A stretch of DNA of 64,000 nt, from contig OX465281.1 of NCBI GenBank assembly GCA_949987705.1, forward strand, positions 3,264,001 to 3,328,000, read 5' to 3'. Positions 46,238-57,870 of the stretch are shown here, piece by piece. This DNA comes from Thereva unica (Eukaryota > Arthropoda > Insecta > Diptera > Therevidae). The notes under the pieces were generated by a model. It was not told the DNA's origin and did no database searches. It saw nothing but the letters and a program-made list of their open reading frames with translations. A program made the translations under genes and the position numbers. Numbering within the stretch: position 1 is the first letter of the stretch; each line of letters begins with the position of its first letter.

Positions 46238-46373
46238 TATAAATTTTGCAAGCTGTAACAATAAAATGCATAAACTATCGCCCAAATAACAAAATCCATG
46301 CTGAGTACTTTATAAGTAATAATAATGCGATTATCAACGAGACTTTCTGCGCATCGGTCAACTCAATTCCTAG

Positions 46374-47755
46374 TCATGATTCGCCCTTCATTGGAAGAAT
46401 CGAGAATTTTATGTTGCCACCTTTGACGCGCTTCTGGACAATTCGCCCCAAATTGTCTTGCTTCACGTGACTTTCAATCTTACTGAATATTCTCTCTCCA
46501 CTCTGAACATCTTCGGCGTGCGCTTGAATCAGTATTCGCACCTCGCATTTCTTAGTTAGCCATTTGGTGATGTTCTTTAGGCGAGATCCCAAATCATGAT
46601 CGGTTATTTTGTGACTAATTGTAAGATTTTTCTCGCCTTTCTTTACGTGTGCGCTGAAATAGATTTAAATTGGTAGAAGTTAGTAGCATCAGTTTTTGAG
46701 ATATAGTAATTTTGTGTAATGAAATCATTTTAAGGACGTGTCTAGGGAGACACGAAACGGAGATCTAACGGAGATATAACGGAGATGCAACGGAGACGTA
46801 AATAAGCTACTGTTTCCCCTTTACAGCTCCGTTAAATCTAAAATCGTGTTTAATTACTATGAGTCTGTTCAAGATTTCTGCTATAGCAGCTTATCATGCT
46901 TTTCCTGTTCAAAACAGCAAAAGAGCTGCTAACGAAGCTGCTATTTTTGTGTTCAAGATTCGATAAAGAGCTGCACGGAGCTGTAAAGGGGAAACAGTAG
47001 CTTATTTACGTCTCCGTTGCATCTCCGTTAGATCTCCGTTATATCTCCGTTAGATCTCCGTTTCGTGTCTCCCTAGACACGTCCTCATTTTAATTGTGTG
47101 GAAGTTTGAAGCTTCTGTTAATATTGGACGGAAGTCTTCAAGCTAAAAACAAGAGCTGTCGTCACGTTCGATGGCCAGAGCTTGGTTCCCTGTAGCTCCA
47201 TCGGAGCCGGAAGAAGCTTAAAACCGCTATGGGCCACTATGAAGTCGATTCTGATTTCATTACCGGAACATTGCATAAGACAAAGATTCTGCCTTTACCT
47301 CTTTGTGTCATCCACCGGTGCAAGCTCCTCTGTTTCCTTGGCCAAAAGCTCCGCTACTGTAAGTAATCTAGAAATAGTTTATGAATGATTAAAGTCGGTC
47401 TGAACTCAAAAACCTTCACCAAAATATACTTGTAAACTGGACGATGCGTCTTCGCGTCCAAATCCTGCAGTTTAATTAAACTAAGCGCCCTACGCTTGGC
47501 CAATTTCTGAGCCTCATCAATTGTAGTTATTGAAATAGTGTCGTCTGGGCCGTATAGTGTGATTTTAATAGATGCCTTGCTCTTCTTGCCATCGCTATCA
47601 GTCTTGGTGGCATTGATGTTTTGTTTTGTTAAATGATATGATACAAACGACAATCTCCGTTCTGTGGTGGCAATAGTGAATGGAATCTTTAGGACTTTCT
47701 TATTTAGACCGAAGACTCCACAATTTCGAATAATTTGCGTTACTAATGTGCCCAT
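46374..47755 (-). CDS. mIF3: Mitochondrial translation initiation factor 3 (IF3)
   Basis: Three exons on the minus strand: 47755-47430, 47367-47299 and 46653-46374. Together they are 675 nt, exactly 225 codons with the stop. Introns have GT-AG ends (62 bp and 645 bp). The N-terminus (MGTLVTQIIRNCGVFGLNKK) is basic and hydrophobic, as in a mitochondrial presequence. The IF3 N-domain follows (ITLYGPDDTISITTIDEAQK, LAKRRALSLIKLQDLDAKTH, RPVYK-LL), then the charged linker (AELLAKETEELAPVDDTK) and the C-domain (ISHKITDHDLGSRLKNITKW, KKCEVRILIQ...). IF3 keeps mitochondrial ribosomal subunits apart and promotes initiation. The ATG at 47755 is the first in frame. The second intron contains a MULE-like MITE. 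Confidence 0.93.
46734..47084. mobile_element. MULE-like MITE in the IF3 intron
   Basis: A 351-bp element with long terminal inverted repeats (about 100 bp, starting GGACGTGTCTAGGGAGACAC) and a perfect 9-bp direct repeat TCATTTTAA on both sides (46725-46733 and 47085-47093). Inside each arm the 12-bp unit AACGGAGATCTA or a variant is repeated, with one more copy on the right arm than on the left. A 9-bp duplication with long inverted repeats is typical of Mutator-like elements. No ORF. Confidence 0.9.
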
Positions 47756-48600
47756 TTTACGGTATTTACTCAAATAATTTCACCAGTTTGACGTTTCATC
47801 GTGATCTTGAGGTAATTCTCCGGCAACATAATGTAGTAGAAGAGGATTTTTTTAGTAATAGATTTTGAAGAACAAACTTGAAATTTATTTTGCTGCATAA
47901 CGATTTCAAGACAGTTTTAGGAGGAGGAAAATAAGAGAAGGACATCCTAACATAGGCAAAAGCTATAATCGAGTAAAAGGAATTGACGAAAAAATGGTAA
48001 GATATTAATATTTTGTATGAAACATTAAACAAGAAGGTAAGGTGTCAAGTAGTGACATCGGATATGATGCCTTACCACTCACGCTCTATCTTCAACAGCA
48101 CCAACTACGTTGGGACGCTGTTAACTGCAAAGAAAAGGAATATCCTCAGAGTATCTTCTCCTAGTTATGTCGAAGGAGTAGACCAGAATTTCTGAAGGAA
48201 TGAGACCATCAGTTTTCATATACTGCAAGGAGAACAGCCTTATGCTGGATACAGCTGCCACCAAAACGGCCGATGTGAGAGGCCTATTCAGTAAAGCAAG
48301 TATCCCTTAAGTGGTAAAAGCAAAATCCGCAAGTTGGCTATATGCGATACCTATACCTATGTCCAGGGCCGTGTCAGTGTATATGGCCCCCACCAAGTTT
48401 ACATCATAAAGAAAAAAGGCATTTTTAATCAGAAATTAAAATTGAATAACTAGCCTAGTCCTGTTAATTTAAATAGATGTAGATAAAAGATAAATACATA
48501 GATTATTTTAATTAGAATTTAATATTGAGATCCCCCATATTCGAATATTACCAACATTTATAAAACTTAAGTAACGCGTACGCTAACATTAGTTGACGTT
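47756..48600. other. IF3 upstream region and unassigned stretch
   Basis: It should include the IF3 promoter and 5' UTR (minus strand, just right of 47755), but no TATA or initiator can be named with confidence. The rest is AT-rich and without recognisable content. Confidence 0.4.
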
Positions 48601-48612
48601 AGCTAACGTTAG
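48575..48612. repeat. Palindrome-rich segment next to the helicase stop
   Basis: It has TTAGTTGACGTTAGCTAACG followed by TTAGTTGACG, so GTTAGCTAAC forms a palindrome between two direct copies of TTAGTTGACG. It begins right at the TAA stop (48609-48611) of the helicase remnant on the minus strand, where a Helitron would carry its 3' hairpin. Confidence 0.6.
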
Positions 48613-49745
48613 TTGACGCTTTCTGTGTGTTGTACGATATTTTTTGTGTTTCCGTTCGGGGAGAAAACGAATAGCGCCAATGGTTTACCTACGCTCGAGC
48701 ACGCCACGTTCAACTGCCGATGGGAAAAACATGGCAATTCAAGGTTTATTACACTTCCAAAGATTGGCCTTGCGATTTATTAATCGTCATTGCAAATGCA
48801 AGGCGAACAAGAAACTGGACAAACGGCAAATCGGTTAGAATCAGTGGTATGCTTGGAATCATAACATCCTTACCTTTGAACTTTTCTATGATTATCGTTG
48901 CTTTAATCTGTTCGTCAGCTTCTTAACAGCGAGTCTTGTTGCATTACATAGTTTCGTTTGGTTCAGATTGCGTAACATGATTATCATCTAAGCGACCTTC
49001 AACTGCAAATTATGCGGCGGCATTCCTGGCAATTCAACTGGGAAATTGACGACTTCATCTAGATTGGTAATTGAATCGATCAACTAAATAAATTAAAGAA
49101 ATGCAATTTAGCCGCGATTGGTCTTTTGAATTTCTATGTTCAAATCGTCTACATATCCTTATTTTTCGCTGCCAAAATAACTCGTTCGCTCAACCAAACA
49201 TAGTTTTTGTAATTTGCACTAATAATATTCAAGAACATTTCCGTGATCAATTCTTTTCCCGACACGTTCTTCATTGACAAACGTTAGGTCGAAATGGAAT
49301 GAGGCGTCAGCGTCCAGTGGAATTGTTCCATTGCCAATATCTAATAATTGTGTGGAAAACACTTCCGCAGATTCTTTATTTTATACTGCGACTTGCATAT
49401 TCGTTGCTAACTTTAGACTTTTCACGTGTCCTCCACAAATTCGATCTTGGAATGATTGACAGCGTTTGTCGAAAATCGCCGGCCATCAGAATTGCAAATC
49501 TTTCAACGTTCGATCGATCGTATCCTCGAACACTCATCCCAAATGATAATTTTGCAATTCAGTCTGGTCGTTGCTGATTTTTTGGCAGTGGTGCACGTCG
49601 GTTCATCTATCGTTTGCAAATTCAGTTTGAGGGCTGAATGGGCTGTTCGACCTCCTTCTAAAAATGTGACTGCGATTCCCGATGATGCTACGGCGACGCT
49701 AAACGTTCACGTCGAATTTTTACATTTGGCCGTCTGTTTTGTCTA
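48609..49745 (-). pseudogene. Pif1-like helicase C-terminal half (Helitron-type remnant)
   Basis: Minus-strand pieces in order: VAVASSGIAVTFLEGGRTAH followed by SALKLNLQ (motif Ia region), IIIWDECS (Walker B, motif II), LMAGDFRQTLSIIPRS (motif III with GDFRQ), LKLATNMQVA-like text, and VNEERVGKELI. Then come VILAAKNKDVDDLNI, VNFPVELPGMPPHNLQLK, MIIMLRNLN, then QFLVRLAFAMTINKSQGQSL (motif V/VI) and GKPLALFVFSPNGNTKNIV before TAA at 48609. Frame changes and stops make it dead. Pif1-family helicases with this exact motif chain are encoded both by Helitrons and by host genes; no Rep domain is visible here. The Walker A end is missing or beyond recognition. Confidence 0.85.
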
Positions 49746-49799
49746 CGTTACGAATTATTTACCGATATTTCGACACCTTTCGACATTTTTCCAAAGACA

Positions 49800-52139
49800 C
49801 TAAATAATCTTTTCAACACACCGCTGATGATACAATATTTATATAATCAAAGCGCGATGTCTATTTTTTAAGGATTTTAATAGCTTGCTTAAATGACGAA
49901 GTGCCCAGTATCATTCCGACAGCGTGCGCTGGTCTATTCCTCAAAAAGAACTTAACCAAGAACGAAATGAAATTTCAAACAATATTTTGTGCTGACCTGA
50001 GAGTCATTTCGCACCGAGATCCAGAAAGTTCGGTTTTCGAAACTGATTTCGATTATGACTTTTTACTCAAGGCACAAGATTTTTGGTCTTGCACACATAG
50101 GTGGTCTCGGTCTTGCGCAGGAACAAGACTGTTAGAGCAAGACCATTTTTGCTTCTCACTAAATAAAAGACTGAATATTGTGCCCTTATCCGTATTCGAC
50201 ATACTTTTCTTGGCGATTAGTCCGCCTTTAATTTTGGCCGCCTGCGTGAACGCTGGCTAGGCCGAAGTCATTGGTCCTGGCTAACTTCGCGGAGGAAAAA
50301 TTGTCGGTTTTGTCAGTACTGAACAAAAGTTTTGAAGAAGTGACTTGATTTCTCGGGGTAAAGCTCATCTGTGTCAATACAGCGGGCAGGCGACTCCTGG
50401 TTGACACTGTTACGAACCTACAGGTTTATATGAACTCTTGACTCAAATTAGCTAAGGAAAAAGACCTCCCAAAAGAGGCAGATAATGGATTTTAAACGAT
50501 GTTAGGATACTAGAACAGATCTTTCGCAGGTGGGCAGTCCAAAACCAGCTAAAAGAGACGATTTTTTCACATGTGATGGGAAGGAAGATTGAGCAGAACA
50601 GTCAAACGCTTGCACTAAACATCGATATGAAGTCGTTGATGCAACTGAAGGAGTGCAACGGTTCCACCATTTCGGTCGAACCAATTAATAGACTTAGCAA
50701 TGAATCTGGAACTATCTACGGTCTACCTCATGAAAGAAAGCGATTGTTGCTGTTTATAGTTGAGATCTGCCACAAAGAGGATATTTAACGATGCCTAAAG
50801 AAATTGAATGATTAAATAACAAATAAGGTTTATTATAGGTGATGACTCCAAAACATGAAAATTAGTTTTGTTGAAGTTTTTTCTCTCTACTTTTTTTTAA
50901 ATAAGTTTTTACGAAAATACAGTACAGCATTCACAATATGCTACTTGATAAATAAAAATAGGATCTATTGAATATGTGCTGTATGGCATGAATGAAGCCA
51001 ACAATTGTGGCATAAATTAATTTAATCAATTCAATTCATCAATTATAATCGCAAACGACTTCAAATCAAAACGTACATAACACAGATTCCCCTAGTTAAT
51101 CGACCTTTTAACGATGGCGTGAGACTCTCCTTAGCTAATCCAATTGATTACTTAGCAATATAATCTTGATTGAAGTAAAACTCATAAGATGCTCGTCCGT
51201 ACGTGTTTACATCACCAGTGCCGCATAAAACTTGCCATTTGCAAAGCACGTGCACGGAGCATTTATTTTTATGTCAACGCAAAGTATTTTTAGTTGCAGA
51301 AACGCGAAGAGAGACAGATAAGAAAAGTGCGGTTGTGCTAGAGCTATGCCTCGTCTCGTACTGAAGCACCTGTTTTTTTGAATGATTAACTTTAGGCGCT
51401 TTCGTGGGAGTAATTTTTCTCGTGACATTGATGTCTCTGCAACATAGTAGAGATTGACAAAAGACGACGACGTCAATCAGTATTATTGTTCGATGTTGTC
51501 GAGCAAGCCGGCAAATCAAAGATCGATGTTCACCTGCGAGCGGTGTGTATGCAGAAGTGCAGTCTACTGACGGGTCTTAGCCGGTGTCTGGAATATCGGT
51601 GGGAAAGAGCTCCTCGTCGTACCGGCATTTTTCATGATATCTGACTCACGCGCAGTAATCAGAATAAGTGAAGAATGTAGAGCTTTCGGTATTCTGTATC
51701 AGTGTTGCCGTTTTTAATCAGTTGAAGTAGTTGAATGGATAGTGTCATTTAAGATTGAAAATGTAGTCTAGGATTAAGACCAGGACAGTCGACCAAGCAA
51801 TCATCAGACTTGAGGTACACGAGCTGTGGCATAGAAACCGAGCCGTAAAGTGCTAATTGGAGCTGCAGTCGTCCTCTAGGGACTTAGATGGTACTAGTTA
51901 CACGCCTATACACTAGGTTTAAAACCCTTCTCACTTTTTCAGGCTTAGGTATAGCAGGATATCCTGGTGGAGTTACTACCATCTCTAGAATTATGCCAAT
52001 CAATTCAAAGCTGATCTGCCTTTACTATAAGATCATTCTAGCAACACAAGACTTATCTCACAGGATCACCTCGGTCGCTTTTTCTTTTCGCATATGTTTC
52101 ACGCCAGAAATTGGCCACACATTTTCCCTTAAGTGGCAG
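49800..52139. other. Unassigned stretch
   Basis: About 2.3 kb with many short ORFs on both strands (for example 49901-50260 plus, 51207-51476 minus). None resembles a family I know, and none is supported by splice or codon signals that I can see. Confidence 0.35.
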
Positions 52140-52480
52140 TTTTAAGCTCAGGGATCGACTTTTGATCTACCAGTTCGCCTTGTCGTTGGTCACGTCTTGG
52201 TGCAATGTCTAGTAGTAAGCTAGTTCGACGAATAAAAGAGGTTTCAGGTTACAAGGAGTCAGGAGCGAATTCTGTTGAGTTTAACAGCGTATTGTCTCAC
52301 TGTTTCGAGCCACGAGAAGGCTGATAGCCTAAACGAATTGTCTTCAAGACTAGGTCGAATGTAGATTGGCTGTCACAGAAAACACCAAGGGCAGACTCAT
52401 CCTGCTCAAGGTAAAGCCAGCATGTGAAGGGGCCCTTCGCCCTTGTTACCTTCAAGCCAAGAAGTGCTCTGACATGAAGC
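52140..52480 (-). pseudogene. LINE fragments (LINE-A tail and an RT piece)
   Basis: 52140-52260 on the minus strand resembles the LINE-A 3' end (ACTAGACATTGCACCAAGAC, then GTGACCAACGACAAGG and CTGAGCTTAAAACTGCCAC). Further right the minus strand reads WLYLEQDESALGVFCDSQST, which resembles RT motif A (ALGVFCDLSKAFD). They are probably parts of two degraded LINEs. Confidence 0.5.
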
Positions 52481-52629
52481 AAATAAGTTTACTGCGATAG
52501 GAAGAGAGATTTGCGATTTGCAGCCCTTTCCTTAGTACTGGTTGATAAGTTTTTGATTTATGCTTTGCCAGCACTTTTCGTTCCAAAGGTTAACTTTCGG
52601 ATGGCTATTTGTCTTGATGCGTCGAGTTG

Positions 52630-52781
52630 CAGTGGCGGATCTAGAACAAATTTTTTGGGGGGGCTACTAAATCTCAAATATTTTGTTTTTTTCTTGGCTT
52701 TGTTTGGCGAATATTTCGATTTTAACAGGTTTGGGGGGGCGGGGCATGGCCCCAATGCCCCCCCCTGAATCCGCCTTTGCT
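52630..52781. repeat. Small hAT-like TIR element (CAGTGGCGGATC ends)
   Basis: The left end CAGTGGCGGATCTAG and the right end CTGAATCCGCCTTTGCT are imperfect inverted repeats. GAGTTG lies on both sides (52624-52629 and 52782-52787), a partial target duplication. The interior has G7-8 runs facing C7-8 runs. Ends of this type (CAGTGGCGGATC) are common in animal MITEs. No coding content. Confidence 0.7.
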
Positions 52782-53089
52782 GAGTTGGACGGGTAATTAT
52801 CTTGGTGACCATAAAGAATGTCATTAGCGTATTCAGAAAACCGGTTCTCGCTCGATTGCGTAGGTTAAGCAGCATTGGACGTGGTTAGTACTTAATTGGG
52901 GGACTGATTGGTAAAAGGACTCTTGCGTTTGTTATGGTGTATATTTATAGATGTTTATGCATGGGGCTGGGGCTATCCAATCAGAGCTAAAAGCAACACC
53001 ACTGGAAGGTCGTTGGGATTGGGAGTGAGAGGTGGAAGGCATCATATCCGAGGAATCGCCATCAGGTTGCACCTAAGACGACAAAGGAA

Positions 53090-53330
53090 TTGGTGAAGTT
53101 TTATTAGAGTCAAGGCAATACTTCGCTTTGGAGGCGTTGAATTCGACATGCTTCGATTGAACGTCTGGAAAGGAAACTCTTAATCCAGTTTTGTAAAGCT
53201 TAGTCAATACAAGTAGCTTGGAGCTAAGCCAACAGAGCTGGATGTCAGCCTCTATGAAAAGGCTTCGGGATATCTAAACCAACCAGACTGAACTCATTAG
53301 ATCCATGCAAACGTGGAACTGCTTTCATCA
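53090..53330 (-). pseudogene. LINE-A reverse transcriptase fragment
   Basis: The plus-strand text GGCGTTGAATTCGACA, then GGAAACTCTTAATCCAGTTTTGT and GGCTTCGGGATATCTAAACCA correspond to LINE-A at 14630-14650, 14905-14940 and 15000-15035. Part of the middle has been deleted. Confidence 0.65.
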
Positions 53331-53995
53331 ATTAGCAATTGCACTTCGATACAACATCCAAGAATCGGAACTTTCTGACAATGTAATTCACTTTGTAGAC
53401 ACTTTTGTGCCTTCAGTTCCGAAATGGTTTTTATTTTACCTTTCAGAAAGTTAAAATAAAGTTCGAGGCGATAAGATAAGTTATCAGATACCTTCAGTTT
53501 GCGCTGACTATCTGCTCCCCTTTTCACTACCATTTTAACGTACGACAACACTTCGATCTGCGAGTCTCCCGAAAGCTTCCCACCGAAAATACTTTAATTC
53601 TCACTTGGACCGCTTCAATGGAGTTTTGTGCATTTTTAAGATTACCGCTCAGCCGGTTCTCTCAGTTAGTTGCTGGCAGTCGGGCGCGGACAAACTTTAA
53701 AGCGGGAAGAGGTAGTATCGCCGCAAGCAAACGTCGATCGTTACTTGATTTTTCTTCGTCCTCTAAATTTTTAGTTCTGTGACTAGAGGAGGAGTTATTA
53801 CATAAAAGCAGGACAATTTTACACCGAAACGAGGAGTCCTACGAAAAACTTTTAGAACCAGTTCGAAAAAGAAAAAAAAACAAAAAGAAATACCGACAGT
53901 GACTTACGAAATATTTTTGTGAAGTTTTTTTTTTAGATAGGAAAAAAGTAGTGGAGTTGGATTTTACTAATTTCGAACCGTACGTAATCTTAATC
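53331..53995. other. Unassigned stretch with possible initiator
   Basis: TCTCAGTTAGTTGC at about 53660 contains an insect initiator-like TCAGTT. It is followed by a GC-richer 5'-UTR-like segment to 53870 and then A-rich sequence. It might be a promoter for a gene with most exons elsewhere. Evidence is weak. Confidence 0.25.
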
Positions 53996-54325
53996 TTAAT
54001 TGCTTATTGCCTTATTTTTTAATGTTGCTAATTCCTGTTCGATGCCATTTCGCAATGCTGCATGCCAGGAGGAATTCTTTGAAGGTTGCATAATGATAAG
54101 GAAACGCTCTCGGCGAGTGTTCTTATTTTTATTAAGAATATTATCATCGGAATCGGACCAATGCACTTTCACCACTTCAAGCGCTGCTTTGCCGCTGCTC
54201 TTGTGCATTATTTCAATTACATAACGGCGTGATGATGAAACTCTTATGCATGCTCGAAAATATTTATGGAAAATCGCGAGAAAATTATTTGAAAAATGTT
54301 CGATATTCCCCAACGACAACAACAA
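53996..54325 (-). other. Unassigned ORF
   Basis: 109 codons, of which the last 70 follow an ATG (MHKSSGKAALEVVKVHWSDS...). The product is polar and has no recognisable domain. An overlapping plus-strand frame at 54246-54584 (112 codons) is equally anonymous. At most one could be coding, and neither has clear splice or poly(A) support. TE origin is also possible. Confidence 0.2.
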
Positions 54326-54989
54326 AATTATATTTTCTTCTATTGGAGCTGATAACTTTGATAACTTTGAACTTGACGGACGTGTTGTCTCAGCTTTATT
54401 ACATAGTGATATTTTTTTTTCGTTAATTTTTCAATGGAAATTTCATATAAAAATTGAGGGAGATATAAAATTTGAGGTTATCTATAGAATCGATTTTTTT
54501 ATGTATAAAACGCCGACAAGGTCAACGGAGAACTTCTTTCTTTTTCGTCGATGCTGCTACGGGGGAAGAGGGACTTTTGTGTGAGTTTATCAAGCACCAT
54601 TCAGGGATGAAACTGATAAAACTGCTCCGAGTGAGCTTATTTCGCCGGTTTATCTTGGAACTTGTTCAATGCAAGATGCGATAATGGATTTTGCGGAGAA
54701 ATAGTGTTTATTTGTAGTTTTGAAGTTAACTGTAAAATAAATTGCATATTTTTGTAGAGTACCGTTTTTTGTTTTTGGTTGAGTGAAGTTTAACTCGTGC
54801 GTTGAGGTGAAATATAAATGCTGTTCTTTCTTGTACTTGTTGAAGAAAAGCAATTTTGGAACGTAATTGTAAACTTTTACAATCAGATTTAATAATGGGC
54901 TTAACATTTTTTAAATTGGAAAATCAGATGATAAAAGAATCGGCACATCTCCCAGCAGCACGTCATCCATTCACCTATTTCTTGTTCGT

Positions 54990-55250
54990 TCTTCTTCTTT
55001 TCTGGTATGGCCGGTGTACCCTTTGAAAATCCTGGCTAGTATCCTTTCTTCCAAAGTTAATACAATGTGTCGGAGCCATCGAAGTATGCTCCATTTTATG
55101 TGTGTGTAACTAAGTTTGTTTTGTCATACATTTCTTCAGGCTCTTCGTTCGTTCCAATGCGCCATTCATTAAGGAACCCTTCCAGGACGAAATATTCTTC
55201 TTAGGATTTTTCTTTCAAAGATTTCCTACCCAACCAAACCAGCTAAACTT
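54990..55250 (-). pseudogene. RTE-type LINE C-terminal fragment
   Basis: The minus strand reads KILRRIFRPGRVP-like text, then EWRIGTNEEPEEMYDKTNLV and THIKWSILRWLRHIVLTLEE and RILARIF. The usual form is RILRKIFGP...EWRIRTNEELYxMYDEPDIVxxIKxxRLRWLGHVxRMEExRIPKRI in RTE-like LINEs. Neither end of the element is visible. Confidence 0.75.
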
Positions 55251-57174
55251 AAGTCGAGTGAAATTGAACTAGGAAATTTGCCTATATATGTATAATCATA
55301 AAAATTACTGTCTTGATTTTTAACGAATACTTTTTTTTAAATGCCTCCCAACTTTTAAATGTAATGCAGCTGTGTGCTTAATTTGAAATGTTACCTTATC
55401 AAAATAGGTCTAATCTCACACTGTTGAATTTTGAAAAAGGCAGCTTAATAGAAAACTTGTTTTAGAACCATACATCCAGCTACAATAGCTCTATAAGCTA
55501 CTTGATTAACAGAATCCATACGGTTAGGCTTGAGGAAGACTTATGCAAGGCAGTACATTTGCCCCTTACACGACGGTAAATTGTACTGACTCCTCAGTCA
55601 AAAATGACCTACTGCTCTTGGTATGTGCATGTATACCTGCACCTAAACCCAACCCACGAATGTCAAGGGACACAGAACACATTGATTTTAACCCTTTTAG
55701 TCTATTTTTTGCATTGATGTGCAGGTGTGCAAAGGTTTTTTTTATACCCTTGACCGACAGGAATAGTCCAGACAAAATAGACTCTAAATTGCCGCATAAA
55801 CCGCATAAGATTAGCTTAACAGCCGTTTTCAAGGGCAGTGCAGAGGTATATGTTTCAAATACGGCCGGCGTTCGCCCGTTGTAAGGCCATCTTTTATTTT
55901 TACTCGGGGACACACCTAAAACTATTTCCTATAATATTATCTCTATATTTTGAGTAAAATTTAACCCCACAATCACAAATCCAATCAATCTTTAGCACAC
56001 ACACCCCCTTATTTATGCCCATCACTAAACCATTTATTCATATTCAAGTTCAAAAGTCCAAAAATTAACAACAACAAAATTAGCCTGACATTTCCAAAAC
56101 GAATATTACGTCAAGAATTAACCGAAAACGTAAATAACTTAATTTTTTTTATTTTCTATATTTTATACTTTCTATTGGAGCAAAGTTCAATGTCGAAATG
56201 CCGAATTCGAATATAAATTGTTTATTTTATAGTTTTCCATTAGCATAGAAGCTTTTGTCTGGGGAATTTTTACGGGTCGACGTTCGATAATAGTTTCGCA
56301 CAAATAACAAATTCCGTTTTATGCCTTAATATTATTAAAATATTGATAAAGCTAGTTAATTATGCTAGACAAAATAAAAATAAGATTATAATATTAAGTT
56401 TAAGTTAATTGCATGTAATGTAAATTTATTCACGCAAAGATATCTCAGCTGCGATATTAATGCAAATATTTGATAAGAACCGGTCTTAAGACATCATTTT
56501 TTTTGGTTTCTGCGAGCTGGAAGAAGTTATTATCTATAAGAACCTTGAAAATAATCCCTAGTTAATTCATGTTTGTAATCAAGGTTGATGGAAAATGCAT
56601 TATAAATAGAAAATAAACCATGGGGGTAATAAAAAATTATATTAGGGGGTAATAAAAGAAGGAGAAATCCAAATCTGTTTTCGTTTCCTAATATTCTTTT
56701 TCCGAATGAAAAATCATCTGTTTACAAGTAACAATATGAAAAGAATTTAGTTTAACACTTGAACTTTTAAAGTATATTCCAAGTGGTGCCAGTAATAATC
56801 GATAAAATACAAATTAGTAAAAAACTTAACCATGCTTCACATCAAAGAATGCAACAGAGATCTGGGTTAATATTGAGGTTGCTATCAGCAGACTGATGCC
56901 TCCCAAAAGCTCAACTTTATCATATTTTGTTTCTCACAACTTTATAGATGACCTTCGTCTAGTACCCTTCAATCCACTAGACAGCTGCATAGATTCCCGT
57001 AATCGGAGCTATTACATGGGCATTGGAGAAGATTAGTAAAGCATGATTTCGTAATTACATCGATCTATGCACTTTTTACTAGCCTTCCTTGCGTGCATAC
57101 TCGCAATTACTCCTTTTATCTAAATTAAAATTAAAATAATGGAAACAATAATCAATAAAAAATTTATGAATTTT
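55251..57174. other. AT-rich unassigned stretch
   Basis: The only larger frames are 55543-55884 (plus) and 55566-55913 (minus, 115 codons), which overlap each other. Neither shows a known domain. The rest is AT-rich without repeats that I can name. Confidence 0.35.
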
Positions 57175-57870
57175 TGGAGCACAACAAAATTTTAAGCTGC
57201 TGCAGAGGCTCAGGCAACAAACAAACAAATATTTCCATCAAAACAAAAGTACGCCTTTACCGAACGTTGATCCTTCCGATTCTTCTTTATGGATCTGAAA
57301 CGTGGACACTGCTCAAACTGGACGTTAAGGCCCCCATACACGGTCAAATTGGATGTACAACCAGATTTTCATCAAACCCATAAGCCCAACGTATTTTGAT
57401 CGGCCGACCGGCCCACAATCGATAGTTTTGGTTGTACATCCGCCCTTCGATGTACATCCAATTTGACCGTGTATGGGGGCCTTTAAGAAGCTCAAGGTCT
57501 TCCAAATGCGATGCTTGAGGCAGATCCTCGGTGTCTCACTACGCGATCGCCTTCGAAACGAGACAGTCAGACAAAGATGTGATCAGCAGGCACTGATCGA
57601 AGAAAAAATACGAAAACGTTGACTACGATGGTTTGGACATGTTTGAATCCAGCGATCGGCACCGAAGAAAACCTGGCTAAAGAATATCAAGGGTGACCTA
57701 AAGAATCAACGGCTATCAGTTACCGCGGCTCGAGACGTCGCCAAAAACTGGCAGGAATGGAAACGAATTGTGAATAGAGTTCGAGACACAGCGGCACCGA
57801 CAGCAGCGTATCCGTTGCGTGGAAGTCCCGCTCGGACCGCCAGCTAACGGATCAAAGAAGAAGAAGACGC
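57175..57870 (+). pseudogene. RTE-type LINE C-terminal part, split by a MITE
   Basis: It reads NISIKTKVRLYRTLILPILL, then YGSETWTLLKLDVK, resumes after the MITE with KLKVFQMRCLRQILGVSLRD, RLRNETVRQRC and after stops LRWFGHV and RDVAKNWQEWKRIVNRVRDT. The 3' end has a GAAGAAGAAG tail instead of poly(A). It is a third RTE-like family, distinct from the copies at 29587 and 55000. Confidence 0.85.
57328..57482. repeat. Harbinger-like MITE
   Basis: The 155-bp element has inverted ends of about 33 bp (AGGCCCCCATACACGGTCAA...) and is flanked by TTA on both sides (57325-57327 and 57483-57485). A 3-bp TWA duplication fits PIF/Harbinger MITEs. It interrupts the LINE reading frame between KLDVK and KLKV, so the empty site can be reconstructed. 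Confidence 0.85.

Noticed and set aside
47990..48010. ATG followed directly by GTAAG, possibly a tiny first coding exon of a plus-strand gene divergent from IF3
   Set aside because: No matching second exon with a recognisable protein was found downstream, and ATGGTAAG occurs often by chance.
55543..55913. A new gene at the overlapping 113- and 115-codon frames
   Set aside because: Neither translation shows a domain, signal peptide or repeat family, and they are mutually antisense. No splice sites or poly(A) signals support either.
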